Assembly: GCF_001668725.1 (NCBI RefSeq)
Contig: NZ_LZKL01000079.1
Location: 1-36,330, forward strand
From: Mycobacterium sp. E787
GTDB lineage: Bacteria; Actinomycetota; Actinomycetes; Mycobacteriales; Mycobacteriaceae
Reading direction: 5' to 3'
Length of the DNA: 36,330 bases
Positions 17,601 through 25,652 of the stretch are shown here, piece by piece (the first letter of the stretch is position 1; each line of letters opens with the position of its first letter). The notes beneath the pieces are model-generated. The model made no database searches. It worked only from the letters and a program-made list of their open reading frames with translations, and was not told the origin of the DNA. The position numbers and the translations under genes were made by a program.

Positions 17601-18844
17601 TCGTCCTCGGTGCCGTCGCCGTCACGCCCGGCCTTGGCGGCGCCATTGGTTGAGCCGTCGGCCGTCGCGGTGTGCCGTTCGCTCATCTCGTAGCGCTGGT
17701 CCTTGTCGAACCCGACGCCGACGCCGGCCCGGGAAGCGATGCGCAGCACCGTGATTCCGGCCTTGCCGACTTGGCCGACGACGCTTTCCCAGGCCTCGGG
17801 GCTGCCGGTGTTGTCGTCCACGATCACCCAGTGCGGCCCAAGATCGGCCCCGGCGCCGGGCTGGCCTGTCTCCAGGGCTGAACCGAGCGTGGTCGGGCTG
17901 GCCGCCGCCAACGGCGTCCACTGTCCGCGCTTGCCCTTCATGTGCAGCTCCGCGCCCAGCGCCTGCTCGAGCTCTTCGGGTGTGGCAAAGATCAGCCGCC
18001 GCCACCCACACGCGTCGAACAACTCGTCGTGCAGGTTGTGCGGCAGCCACACCATCCACGACCACAACTCGGGGTTGCGGGTGACCACCATCAACTTGAC
18101 GTCGCGCGGGTTGTGGAACACCGCCAACGAGCACAGCACCGAACGCATCAGCGAGCGCACCCGGTTGAGGTCCTCGCCGACGAAGCTGAACCCCGGCGCG
18201 GATCGCAGGTTGACCACCTTGGCGATATCGCGAATCTTGCGCTGCTCCAAGATGAAATCGCGCAACGCCTGGCCGGTGACGGGCTCCAGCTCCTCATCCG
18301 AGGCGATGTCTGGCCACGTCACCGACAGCACTGAATCCGGTGCGTGCTGCACGCCCGTGCCCAGCCGCACCTCCAGGAAGTCCACGTCGGCGCGCCCGCG
18401 TTCCCACATCCGCGGGCCGCCGATGATGGCGCCGAGGCCGCGCGGATCGGAATGCACGGCCTGCTGCCAATTCCGCTGCGCGCACACCGCGGTCTGGATC
18501 TCGTCGCGGTTGCCGTCGAGGTCACGTAGGTAGCGCCGACGGCCTTTTTCCAACTCGCCCCAGGTGATCTTGCGCGCGCGCCCGAGCCGGCCCGAAAAGG
18601 CCAGCATGCTGAACGCACCGATCCCCATCAGCGGGAAGAAACCCGTGGACAGGCTGCGCACCCCCGAGACGTACAGCATGACGATGGTGCCGATCAGCGC
18701 CACGATGAGCGCCGGTACGCCGATCATCACCCAGATATTGCGCGGCTCGCGTTCGGGCAGCGCTATCGGTGCGTTCGGCGCCACGCGAACCGGTTTCGGC
18801 GGCTGGATCCTGATGCGGTTGATCGGAAAAGCCCTCTTCGACAC
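14630..18844 (-). CDS. eccC2: ESX-2 motor ATPase EccC2
   Basis: The 1404-residue FtsK/SpoIIIE-type ATPase begins with two membrane helices (about 38-80), a DUF-type stalk, and three ATPase domains. P-loops GTSGSGKS, GAKQRGKT and GRQGCGKS begin near residues 532, 894 and 1190. Walker B pairs are LLVIVDEYLELF, VFVVVDDYDDL and HFVLIDDVQDL. All three look intact. EccC is the substrate-binding motor; its last domain recognises the Esx C-terminus. It is a single chain, as in EccC2 (Rv3894c, ~1396 residues), not the split form of ESX-1. The frame is open upstream, but the GTG at 18844 gives MSKRAFPINRIRIQPP with GGGAGG 7 bases upstream and follows the eccB2 stop by 2 bases. Confidence 0.96.
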   Translation of the reverse strand: MSKRAFPINRIRIQPPKPVRVAPNAPIALPEREPRNIWVMIGVPALIVALIGTIVMLYVSGVRSLSTGFFPLMGIGAFSMLAFSGRLGRARKITWGELEKGRRRYLRDLDGNRDEIQTAVCAQRNWQQAVHSDPRGLGAIIGGPRMWERGRADVDFLEVRLGTGVQHAPDSVLSVTWPDIASDEELEPVTGQALRDFILEQRKIRDIAKVVNLRSAPGFSFVGEDLNRVRSLMRSVLCSLAVFHNPRDVKLMVVTRNPELWSWMVWLPHNLHDELFDACGWRRLIFATPEELEQALGAELHMKGKRGQWTPLAAASPTTLGSALETGQPGAGADLGPHWVIVDDNTGSPEAWESVVGQVGKAGITVLRIASRAGVGVGFDKDQRYEMSERHTATADGSTNGAAKAGRDGDGTEDDDGRPAPLLRAGGKFFAHADQLSIPRAYRYARAMARWSPTSSTEIADAASGAAELLRALGISDPRDLDVDRLWAERRGRGDERWCEIPVGAKPNGELQNVIIRAKDFGGFGFHSVVIGTSGSGKSEFFLSLVYGIALTHSPETFNVIFVDMKFESAAQDILGIPHVVAALSNLGKDERHLAERMRRVIDGEIKQRYELFTSVGARDANDYEEIRLAGRDLPPVPVLLVIVDEYLELFANHDKWINLIIHIGQEGRGANVFFMLGGQRLDLSSLQKVKSNIAFRIALRAESGDDSREVIGTDAAYHLPSKENGFALLKVGPRDLEPFRCFYLSAPFIVPKKAEVVRTVDMTLTQPRLYNWQYQPLDEADAAALEAASAADEEPDEFLLHEDGFKKKKIVDVLRESLHTVPHRAPRRPWLEPLENPEPVDAVVAGWRGKPWHVDYGRNPGLVFPVGVMDIPEESKQVVHSIDALRSNIIVVGAKQRGKTTTLMTLMCSAAMMYTPSRVTFFCVGGATMAQIGSLPHIADIVSPKDTEGIERILSSMDALIDAREDAFRRANIDLDGFRERRFGPGSDGLGGTDPNDPFGDVFVVVDDYDDLYTKDMMLGDRIISLSSRGPEYGVHVMCSAGGWIHGQRQKLLQNATARIQLRLAEPGESQMGQSAIESREAARRTLDRPGFGLTDSLHELLVGVPVVVDPATRTLVDTPGVGARVAEVAGVTKHAVLQRLPERVELSAILAAHAAADDLSIAFAIGERHQLGPVPLRLAESPGLMILGRQGCGKSLSLVAIGEAVMSRFSPEEAQLTLIDPKAAPHGLRDLHAPGYVRAYAYDQDEIDRVITELAQEILLPRLPPKGLSQEELRALKPWEGTRHFVLIDDVQDLRPAQAQSYPATAPVGAALWMLMERARQIGLHVFTTRNSTNWATLQMDPWMRYQTSAKVAQLYMDNDPQNKINRLLRAQALPPGRGLLVTDEADVEGILVGMPSAIAAK

Positions 18845-18846
18845 TT

Positions 18847-20331
18847 CTAGCCTCCCGCCCTTGCCGATGTCGTCAGCACGCTCGCCTGCCCCAGCACAGG
18901 CACCGTGTCGCGCGCCACCAGCGCGGCCTGCTGCGACAGCACCGGACCCGCGGCAAAAGTCCGCAACAGCGGCCACGGCGCCTGCACGGCCGCCGCCGGA
19001 TCCAGGCCCAGCGCGCGCAGCGTCGATTCGTCGGAGGCGATGCCGAACCGCACGCCGTTGTCGGCCACCCAGAACAGCGATTCCCGGCTGTCGCTGGTGA
19101 CCACCCCGCTGGTCGACGTCACGAAGTTCGCGGCGCCCGGCAGGACCAGCACCTGATTGGCCACGACAGACGCCGGGTCGCGGTCGTCGCGGACGAGGCG
19201 CACGATCCGATTGTCCATCGACGAGGGGACCGGTAGCCCACGCCCGTTGTAGATGGCGACTCGGGCCTGCGGATCGGTCGACGCCTTCTCCCATCCCACA
19301 CAGGTGGTCGGATTGGCCGCCGAGTCAATGAAATTCAGCCGTCCGGTCGGGTAGTAGTCCACCGACAGAGAATTCACCTCGGGAATGTTGACCAGCACAT
19401 CCGGGGTCACCGTCCGTGGCGTCGCCGAACCGTAGGAGTTGGCGCTGCGCAGCAGATCCGCCACGAAGCCCCCGACCTTTTGCACCCCGTCGGGCAGCAA
19501 CACGTAGAACTGGCTGCCCCCTCCCGCCGTTTGGTTCTGCAGCACCGCACCCACCTGCGAGCCCGGCAGGAACTTCGACGGACTACCGGCCTCCGGCACG
19601 TTGGGGACGCGGAGCGGCTCGGTGGCGGGCAGCCCGTCGAAGAGCGCCCGCGAAATCTCCACGGGCACCGTCACTCCGGGGTCAAGCCCCAGGCTCAAGG
19701 TCACCGCCCGGTCGGTGGGCTCGACCTGGGAACGCTTGCCACCCCAGATCACATAGGTGGCACCTTCGAACGTCACCAGCAGGCCGGCGTCCTTGGCCAT
19801 CGGCATCGCCCGACCGCCAATGAGCTGCCCCGCAATGGAAGTCACCACTGGCTTATCCGCAGTACGCGGCCGGCCGGCCGTGTCACAGACGGCCCACGCC
19901 GACATGGCGCCCCGGTTGACCGGCATCGCCGCCGGCGCCCCCGGGATGCCGACCAGCGGCCCGGTTGGATACTTCGCGATCTCGGGCGGTTTCACCCAGG
20001 TTGGTTGCCCCGCGGTGCCCGTTGCCAGCCGCGCCGAGGTCAGATTCAGCGCCGGATACAGGCGGCCGTCGATGCGCGCGTAGATCGCGCCAGACTCGCG
20101 ATCTCCGATGATCGCCGAATCTCCCACCACCCCACTGGGTTTGAGCACATTCAGCAGCACCATCCAGCCCGAGGCGATCGCCACCAGCACCACCGACAGT
20201 GCCAGCGCCGCGGTCTGCTTACGGTCGTCGTGCTTCATCCGCACCGAGAAGCGGGTTGTCGCGGCCCGGAGCCGCCGGTTGTAGAACAGGTGGCCCGAAT
20301 TCTGGTCGCGGTTGGACAAACTCAACGGCAT
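18847..20331 (-). CDS. eccB2: ESX-2 membrane complex component EccB2
   Basis: The 494-residue protein has a short cytosolic N-terminus (MPLSLSNRDQNSGHLFYNRR, a typical EccB opening), one membrane helix at about 41-62, and a large periplasmic domain with the repeat-like folds of EccB. Two cysteines (in AWAVCDTAG and TTCVGWEK) match the conserved disulfide pair. EccB forms the periplasmic cap of the ESX pore. Length fits Rv3895c (495). The ATG is 3 bases after the stop of the transglycosylase-like gene, and eccC2 starts 2 bases after its own stop, so all three are one transcription unit. Confidence 0.95.
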   Translation of the reverse strand: MPLSLSNRDQNSGHLFYNRRLRAATTRFSVRMKHDDRKQTAALALSVVLVAIASGWMVLLNVLKPSGVVGDSAIIGDRESGAIYARIDGRLYPALNLTSARLATGTAGQPTWVKPPEIAKYPTGPLVGIPGAPAAMPVNRGAMSAWAVCDTAGRPRTADKPVVTSIAGQLIGGRAMPMAKDAGLLVTFEGATYVIWGGKRSQVEPTDRAVTLSLGLDPGVTVPVEISRALFDGLPATEPLRVPNVPEAGSPSKFLPGSQVGAVLQNQTAGGGSQFYVLLPDGVQKVGGFVADLLRSANSYGSATPRTVTPDVLVNIPEVNSLSVDYYPTGRLNFIDSAANPTTCVGWEKASTDPQARVAIYNGRGLPVPSSMDNRIVRLVRDDRDPASVVANQVLVLPGAANFVTSTSGVVTSDSRESLFWVADNGVRFGIASDESTLRALGLDPAAAVQAPWPLLRTFAAGPVLSQQAALVARDTVPVLGQASVLTTSARAGG

Positions 20332-20334
20332 TGG

Positions 20335-21231
20335 TCAATAGCCCTTCGGTGCCCGGCGGGGATCGGCCTGTTGGATTCGATCGGCCAGATCCGACGCGTC
20401 GGCGGCGACGCCGTAGTGGCCGCGCGCATAGTTGATGAACGCGCATGCCTGCGCTACCAGATCGTGGATGCTCGCCGACGTTCCCGGCTTGTGGTAGGCC
20501 GCGAACGTCGGACCGATGAACTGCCACGCACCCTTGCTCGGCGTGCCCCTGGCCGCGTTGACGTCCCAATCGTTTTCGGCGTAGGCGTCGTAGTTCGACT
20601 CGCGGCGGGCGACCAGGTCCATGCCGCGCTCCCACCGCGCACGCGCGGCCGGGTCGTGAATACCCTTGATGTCCAACGCTTTACGGATTGCCGTGCGGAC
20701 GGAGGCGCGTCCGGCTGTGCCGTGACCGCGGCTCGCGGCGTATGGCCGTGAGCGCGAGTATCGCAGCCGGCGCAGCCGCCCAGCCAACAGGCGCGCCCGG
20801 GCGCGCGACCGCACGATGTGGCCGTGCTGCGCGCGCAACCGCGCTGCCATTCGGGCCATCGCCTCGCGGCGGCCCAGCGGTGTATCCACTGCGGGCATGG
20901 CATCGGTTAAAGCGGCGTCCAAGTTCATGCGCGTCGCGGCGCGCGCACCCGCGTGGTCGGCGCGGGCCCTCCGCAGGATGCCGGCCAACGCCACGTCGGT
21001 ATCAGCCATACGACGAAGGTCTTCCGCCGCGCTTTGCGACCGGGCCGCCGCCCTTGCCGGCCACCCGGTTGTGCGTACGGCCCGTCGGGTCTCCTCCCCG
21101 CGCGAGCGCACCTGCGCGGGGATCTCACCAGCATCGTCGCCGGTGACGGCACCGGCGAACAAGTTGTGGCCACGTGACAAGGCCTTCACCGCCTGCGTCA
21201 TCGCGGGATCACTCAACGATTCCCCCACCAT
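20335..21231 (-). CDS. Transglycosylase-like protein of the ESX-2 locus (Rv3896c-like)
   Basis: The 298-residue protein has an N-terminal helical, arginine-rich part (about 1-185) and a C-terminal SLT/lysozyme-like domain. The latter carries Glu211 in RRESNYDAYAENDWD and the downstream SKGAWQFIGPTFAAYHKPG and ACAFINYARGHYGV motifs of goose-type or SLT transglycosylases. No signal peptide is visible, so it may be exported by ESX-2 itself or act at the membrane by an unknown route. A peptidoglycan-cleaving enzyme next to a secretion apparatus suggests local wall opening; this is inference. The ATG at 21231 overlaps the preceding gene by 23 bases, and the stop is 3 bases before eccB2. Position and size fit Rv3896c (about 302 residues). 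Confidence 0.85.
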   Translation of the reverse strand: MVGESLSDPAMTQAVKALSRGHNLFAGAVTGDDAGEIPAQVRSRGEETRRAVRTTGWPARAAARSQSAAEDLRRMADTDVALAGILRRARADHAGARAATRMNLDAALTDAMPAVDTPLGRREAMARMAARLRAQHGHIVRSRARARLLAGRLRRLRYSRSRPYAASRGHGTAGRASVRTAIRKALDIKGIHDPAARARWERGMDLVARRESNYDAYAENDWDVNAARGTPSKGAWQFIGPTFAAYHKPGTSASIHDLVAQACAFINYARGHYGVAADASDLADRIQQADPRRAPKGY

Positions 21232-21553
21232 AATTCCGATCGAAATCAGCCTGCGCTTCTTCGCGCAATGCCTCGAACACCATATTCAGCCGATCCATTA
21301 ACTCGCGACAGGTATACGACGTCATCACCTGCGGCGCCAACGAGAGCCCCGTGAGCCGCCCGTCCGAATTGCACACCGCGTAGACGTCACCCACGTCGGC
21401 GGTGAAAGTCACCGCCTCCTGGGCCGCCAGGACCGCCTCCCACTTCTCGAAATTCGCCTTCAGGTCGGCCAGGACCTGGTCGACCAATGCCTTATCCGTC
21501 CCTGCGTCCGGGCGCATCGCATCCGCTCCGGACACCTCAGGTACAACTCCCAT
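21209..21553 (-). CDS. YbaB/EspL-like small protein
   Basis: With the ATG at 21553 the protein has 114 residues. It has a long first helix, a beta segment VTFTADVGDVYAVCNSDGRL with LTGLSLAPQVMT, and a second helix. This is the YbaB/EbfC fold that EspL (Rv3880c) of ESX-1 also has. EspL is needed for EspA/EspB-type secretion and stability, so a chaperone-like role is plausible here. It sits directly before the transglycosylase gene and overlaps it by 23 bases. The start is uncertain: GTG 21565, ATG 21553 and ATG 21517 are possible, and none has a strong ribosome site. Confidence 0.75.
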   Translation of the reverse strand: MGVVPEVSGADAMRPDAGTDKALVDQVLADLKANFEKWEAVLAAQEAVTFTADVGDVYAVCNSDGRLTGLSLAPQVMTSYTCRELMDRLNMVFEALREEAQADFDRNYGGGIVE

Positions 21554-21879
21554 AACATTCGACACAAATACCGGCCGCGCTTCTTTTCGTCGACATGCGA
21601 TCCCGCAGCACGTTCGCAGGTTCAGCAATAGCCGTTGCGCTCAAAGGCTTTTCGGTAGCAGTCATGTAACCCACGCCAACCTCAGCGAATCCCAAACCGG
21701 CGGCGTTTCGACGATAGCCACACGGCGATGACATTACTGCCTCGGGCACCGCCGGACCACTCACTTCCGAAACCGCTGTCAGCGACCATCATTGGCCGCC
21801 GGTGCACGGACAGACCCCATTAGTACGTGAATACAATTTGGCGAGCGGCGTTCTGAAAATAGCCGTTCTCGACGACGGC
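21554..21879. other. Intergenic region upstream of the espL-like - eccB2 transcription unit
   Basis: These 326 bases carry no gene I can support. Short frames cross it on both strands, but they look random. It is the only gap of size upstream of the run that leads into eccB2 and eccC2, so a promoter for the minus-strand unit should lie here. I cannot name its elements. Confidence 0.4.
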
Positions 21880-22803
21880 TTACTCCTGCTGCTCTTCGTC
21901 TGTCGGCACGATCACGATGCGCCGATTGGGCCTCGTGACCACGGGCGGCTTTCCTTCGGACTTCGTCACCGGAACGCTCGGCGGCGCAGTCAAGCGGCCT
22001 TTTACCGGCTGGCCGTTGGGGATACCCGGGACGGTCACCCGCTTTTCAACGGGCTTGTCCTTCCCGCCTTCACCGCCGGCGCCCATGGCGCCGGGCATCA
22101 TCGGCATGCCGGTCATGCCCATCGGGCCCGTCGGCGTCGCAGTGCCACCGGCTTGCGTCACGGTCACCGGTTTCACCGACGCCGCCGCGGGCGTCGTGGG
22201 GGGAGACGACGACGGCACCGGCGGCGGGCCCAGATAGCCGGTCGGCGTCGTGCCACCGCCCGCGCCGATGCCGCCACCCCCGCCGGAACCGCCGCCGCCC
22301 TCTGTGGCGCTATCCAGCACCGCCTGGTCCCCCGACATTCCGGTCAGGGCGGCCTCCGCCGCTCCGCCGCCCTTCGCCGCTCCCATCAGCGGCTGGATGG
22401 CGCTCTCTGCGGCCTGCATCGCCTGTTGCGGTACCTGGGTGAGCGGCTGCATGACGCCGCCAAGCGCGCCGCTGATCGCACCCGCGATGCCGGACGCCAT
22501 CTGCTGGACCATCTGCGTCAGTTGCTGCATCTGCTGCGACGACTCAGCCTCGTTCGCCGGGAACTTCTGGGCGGCGTCGAGCGCGTGCGCCCGACGATCT
22601 GCGTCGCCCTGGACGCTGGCCGCTTGATCTCCGGGCACGCCGAGATTGCCGGCAGCAGCCAGGGCCGCTTGGGCCGCATCAGCGGGTGCACCGGTCCCCG
22701 GCGGAAGTCCGTTCGGAACTATCGGCGGCGGTGACTGTGGCGCCCCAGCAATCCCAGCGAAGTCCGCTGGGCTTACTTTGAAGGGGCCCCCAGCCGTCGT
22801 CAT
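21880..22803 (-). CDS. Esp-like Pro/Gly/Ala-rich ESX-2 associated protein
   Basis: The 307-residue protein opens MTTAGGPFKVSPADFAGIAG. It has a helical stretch rich in Gln, Met and Ala (about 65-150, with QQMQQLTQMVQQM and repeated AMQAAESAIQPLMGAA units), then Gly/Pro-rich linkers. It ends with a basic segment and an acidic tail (RRIVIVPTDEEQQE). The overall look recalls EspJ/EspB-type ESX substrates and proteins made with an EspK-like partner. I do not recognise a specific family. It lies between the EspK-like gene and the EspL-like gene. In M. tuberculosis the same slot holds Rv3897c-Rv3898c (210 and 110 residues as I recall), whose sum is close to this length. Confidence 0.7.
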   Translation of the reverse strand: MTTAGGPFKVSPADFAGIAGAPQSPPPIVPNGLPPGTGAPADAAQAALAAAGNLGVPGDQAASVQGDADRRAHALDAAQKFPANEAESSQQMQQLTQMVQQMASGIAGAISGALGGVMQPLTQVPQQAMQAAESAIQPLMGAAKGGGAAEAALTGMSGDQAVLDSATEGGGGSGGGGGIGAGGGTTPTGYLGPPPVPSSSPPTTPAAASVKPVTVTQAGGTATPTGPMGMTGMPMMPGAMGAGGEGGKDKPVEKRVTVPGIPNGQPVKGRLTAPPSVPVTKSEGKPPVVTRPNRRIVIVPTDEEQQE

Positions 22804-22909
22804 GCAAACACCCCAAGCCTCACGTGTCGCTGGCTACTCGATCTGCCGCAACCACTCGCGTCCTGTCCTCGTGGATCGAATGGTAGAGCGCCGACCGCGT
22901 TATTTGTAG

Positions 22910-24991
22910 TCACCGGGATTTCGCCGAAATCGCTTCGTACCAGGCGACGTGGTAGTGCGCGAGGGATTCGTGCCCTTTGATGAGGGCGTCGATCGCTGCC
23001 AGCAGCATCCAGTCCGCGGCCAGTGACAAGTGGTGCGGATCGTCCTGCGCCTTCTGGTAGGCGAGCCGCTGCTCGTGCTGCAACACATCAATCTCGTTGT
23101 CGGTAACCCCGGTTCCTCGGGTGGCGGCTTGCGCCAAAGTCTGAGCGATCCGCGGCAAGCCATCACGCCGACGCACGGCCTCCACCAGCGCCGGGCCCAG
23201 CTCGCCTACTTCCGGTCCGGCGCGTGCCACACGGTCTCCGGTAAGAGCGGGCTCGTCGGGTCCCGGCTTGGCGATGAACCCGTGGGATTTGTGCACCGCC
23301 GCAGCGGTGACGACACCCAGCAGATCGACCACGCTCGCGTCGGGTCGGCGAAGCGCCGGCTCGAGGAGTCGGTTCACGCCGAGAGGGATTTTCACGTTCG
23401 GTGGGATCCAGCCGCACCCGATGTTGCTGACCAATAGAGTTGTCCCGTCGTCGCGCAACCCTGCGGCCCATGAGAGGCCCGGCGCCTGCCGAGCTACCGC
23501 GTCGACCAGGCGTTGCAGCCTCTGCTGGTCGGCGGCACGACTCGATACGTCGCCGGCCACGGCGCCGGTTGTCGCGGCCAACGCAGAGGCGCCGGCCGGC
23601 GTCGCCGCGCTTGCGCCCGCCTGCCCTGCTGCAGCGCCCCGTTGGACCGTCGACATCAACGGGCTTCCCGCTGAGGGCGACGTCGATGGCGATGGCGCAA
23701 CCGGCGCGCCAGAAACCGGGGCAGTCGGCGGTGACATCGACGGCGGGGTGACGACGGGGGGACGCAGGTCGGACCCGTACGCAGGCAGTGGACCCGCCGG
23801 GATGGCGGGGCCGCCAGTTACCGGCGCCGTCGGCGTTGACACCGGCATCGCCGCGGCTACCGGCATGGCGCCGCCCGTCGGCGAAGGCGGGGCGGCTGGG
23901 CCGGCTGGCGCCGGCGCCGCGGCGCCATGCTCAGCGCCGACGGATTCGACACCAGCAGCACCCACAGTCGGTGCAGATACTGGCGGCGCGACGGGCACTT
24001 GCGGCGGCGGCGCCGTTGCGGACCCCGCCGCGTTCGCCAAGCCCTGGGACAAGTCATGAGCACCGGCCGCTGCTGGCTGACCGGTCATCATTCCTTGGGC
24101 CAATGAGTTGCCCAGTTGGTTGGGTGACAGGCCACCGACAGTGGCGGCTGGTGAGAGCCCGCCGCCCGCGGGCAGTGGCGAGCTCACGCCGGGGGCAGAG
24201 GAAGTATGCCCGCCGCCAACGACCGGCGTGGTAACTGGGCCTCCGCCGCCGACTTCACTGCTTGGTCCAGCCGCGCCCAGCCCGGTGGCCCCTGCGTCGC
24301 TACCGACATGCCCTGCACCTACAACGCTGCCGACCCGCGGTGAACCGCCCGCCCCAGTACCCGCCTTCGTGGCGCCGGGCGCAAAGCCGTGGCTGCCAGT
24401 ACCCGCGGCGTACCCGGCCTTCGCCGGCGGCGTAGCCGGACCGCCAGTCAGTCCTTGGGCCTTGAGAAATTCTGACGGAGACGTCGTCATTCCCTCAGCG
24501 GTAAGAACTTTCTGAATAGCGTCCGTAATTGCCGCGACGGCGGTGCCAGACTTATGAGCCGCGAATCCATTAGCCTCAGCTATCAGTCTCTCGATTTCCG
24601 CTGCTTTAACGGGCACCGGCTCCTTCGAATCTTCGACTCGCGCGATGCGTTGATTATATTCGTCAGCTATTCCTCTAAGTCCCTCGCGGAGGCTATCTAT
24701 TGCGTCCGCTCCCTTTTCAAAAGCATCAGCTTTTACCTTGTACTTCTCAGCTAAATCTAGGTGGTATTTCTCACCATCCTGGAAACGGGAGACGAGGTCG
24801 TCCACGGTATGGCCCTGGTTATGCGCTGCTAGTTCCGACCACTGGCTATGCAGATCTTGTGCGTATTGTTCCTGCTGTTGCAGCTGAGCTTTCCAATTCG
24901 AAGCACCCAATCTCAGCGTTGCGGACGGCTGCGGCCACCAAGCTCCGACCAGGGCGGCCGAATACTTGCCCGGAGGCGTGTCCGCCGTCAC
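22910..24991 (-). CDS. EspK-like ESX-2 associated protein, full length
   Basis: The 693-residue protein has three parts. The N-terminal helical domain (about 1-180) has a WW pair at 18-19, Trp33 and Trp51. A Gly/Ala/Pro/Val-rich linker spans about 182-480. The C-terminal domain of ~215 residues (from SSRAADQQRLQRLV) carries WAAGLRDDGTTLLVSNIGCGWIPP. This plan and size match EspK (Rv3879c, about 729), a chaperone/escort for EspB in ESX-1. By memory, M. tuberculosis has Rv3900c and Rv3899c (about 311 and 410) here, so the protein may be intact in this strain and split there. The GTG at 24991 has a perfect AAGGAGG site a few bases upstream and was chosen over the frame's earliest start (25093). 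The first ~500 bases are clearly less GC-rich than the rest. Confidence 0.8.
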   Translation of the reverse strand: MTADTPPGKYSAALVGAWWPQPSATLRLGASNWKAQLQQQEQYAQDLHSQWSELAAHNQGHTVDDLVSRFQDGEKYHLDLAEKYKVKADAFEKGADAIDSLREGLRGIADEYNQRIARVEDSKEPVPVKAAEIERLIAEANGFAAHKSGTAVAAITDAIQKVLTAEGMTTSPSEFLKAQGLTGGPATPPAKAGYAAGTGSHGFAPGATKAGTGAGGSPRVGSVVGAGHVGSDAGATGLGAAGPSSEVGGGGPVTTPVVGGGHTSSAPGVSSPLPAGGGLSPAATVGGLSPNQLGNSLAQGMMTGQPAAAGAHDLSQGLANAAGSATAPPPQVPVAPPVSAPTVGAAGVESVGAEHGAAAPAPAGPAAPPSPTGGAMPVAAAMPVSTPTAPVTGGPAIPAGPLPAYGSDLRPPVVTPPSMSPPTAPVSGAPVAPSPSTSPSAGSPLMSTVQRGAAAGQAGASAATPAGASALAATTGAVAGDVSSRAADQQRLQRLVDAVARQAPGLSWAAGLRDDGTTLLVSNIGCGWIPPNVKIPLGVNRLLEPALRRPDASVVDLLGVVTAAAVHKSHGFIAKPGPDEPALTGDRVARAGPEVGELGPALVEAVRRRDGLPRIAQTLAQAATRGTGVTDNEIDVLQHEQRLAYQKAQDDPHHLSLAADWMLLAAIDALIKGHESLAHYHVAWYEAISAKSR

Positions 24992-25083
24992 GAACGCCCT
25001 CCTTAAAGTCGCACGCTTCCGCAGATTTTCGGTAATAATTTGACGGCAGAGCGCAGTGGTCGTACCAGCCCACCGCATTCGGC

Positions 25084-25617
25084 CTATCGACAAATAGCTG
25101 CCATCGGTCCGTCCAGGCGGTTTATGTCGTCTATCGACTGTTGAAACACAGATGAGCTCTTGTCAAACACACTGCTTATAGCAACTGCCGATTGGTATGC
25201 GGCCGCGAGGTTCTGTGCAGCGCCCCGCTCGTTTTGGCCCAATGCGGGATTTGCCGATGCCGCGTCAAGCATGGCCCCGCCGTTGGTCAATGAGATACGG
25301 GCTATTGCTATGTCGCCTCCATTAGTATCCTGGTTCACTGATTTCGATGCGAGCTGATAGACCGTGCACAAGTTCTTTTTCGCGCTCGCGACCTGGTCTG
25401 GAGTGAAGGTCGGGGTCGGCGTTGAGGGCGTGGGAGCGTTGCCAGTGGCCGTCGACGTTGGTCTACTCAGGGCGATGATGCTCACAACCAGCGCTGCCAC
25501 GGCAATCAAGCCGACGACAACCAGCGCAACAACGGACAGCGGTCCGTTCGATGCTGGCCTGCCGGGTGGACCGGGTTGTGGCCATTGCGTCGCAGGAGGC
25601 GGCTGGGGATCCATCAC
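25084..25617 (-). CDS. Small single-pass membrane protein (Rv3901c-like)
   Basis: The 177-residue protein has a Pro/Gln-rich cytosolic N-terminus, one membrane helix at about 28-51 (SVVALVVVGLIAVAALVVSIIAL), a Thr/Pro-rich stalk and an outer helical domain of about 100 residues with two cysteines (NLCTVYQL and the terminal AAICR). No known domain is recognised. Rv3901c, in the same slot of M. tuberculosis, is a small membrane protein of ~149 residues by memory. It is first in the minus-strand series leading into the EspK-like gene, with a 92-base gap. GTG 25617 followed by ATG 25614 are the possible starts; a promoter 7 bases upstream favours 25617. Confidence 0.75.
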   Translation of the reverse strand: MMDPQPPPATQWPQPGPPGRPASNGPLSVVALVVVGLIAVAALVVSIIALSRPTSTATGNAPTPSTPTPTFTPDQVASAKKNLCTVYQLASKSVNQDTNGGDIAIARISLTNGGAMLDAASANPALGQNERGAAQNLAAAYQSAVAISSVFDKSSSVFQQSIDDINRLDGPMAAICR

Positions 25618-25624
25618 CTGATCA

Positions 25625-25652
25625 AGGCTAATCGTCAGCAGGACGATGTCAC
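25625..25652 (-). promoter_or_regulatory. Putative SigA-type promoter for the Rv3901c-like gene
   Basis: On the minus strand GTGACA (25652-25647), a 16-base spacer and TAGCCT (25630-25625) form a plausible -35/-10 pair. The -10 ends 7 bases before the GTG at 25617, which predicts a leaderless transcript. Confidence 0.45.

Noticed and set aside
21537..21665. Short minus-strand frame (about 43 codons) upstream of the EspL-like gene
   Set aside because: No ribosome site, no family resemblance, and it overlaps the EspL-like start region in another frame.
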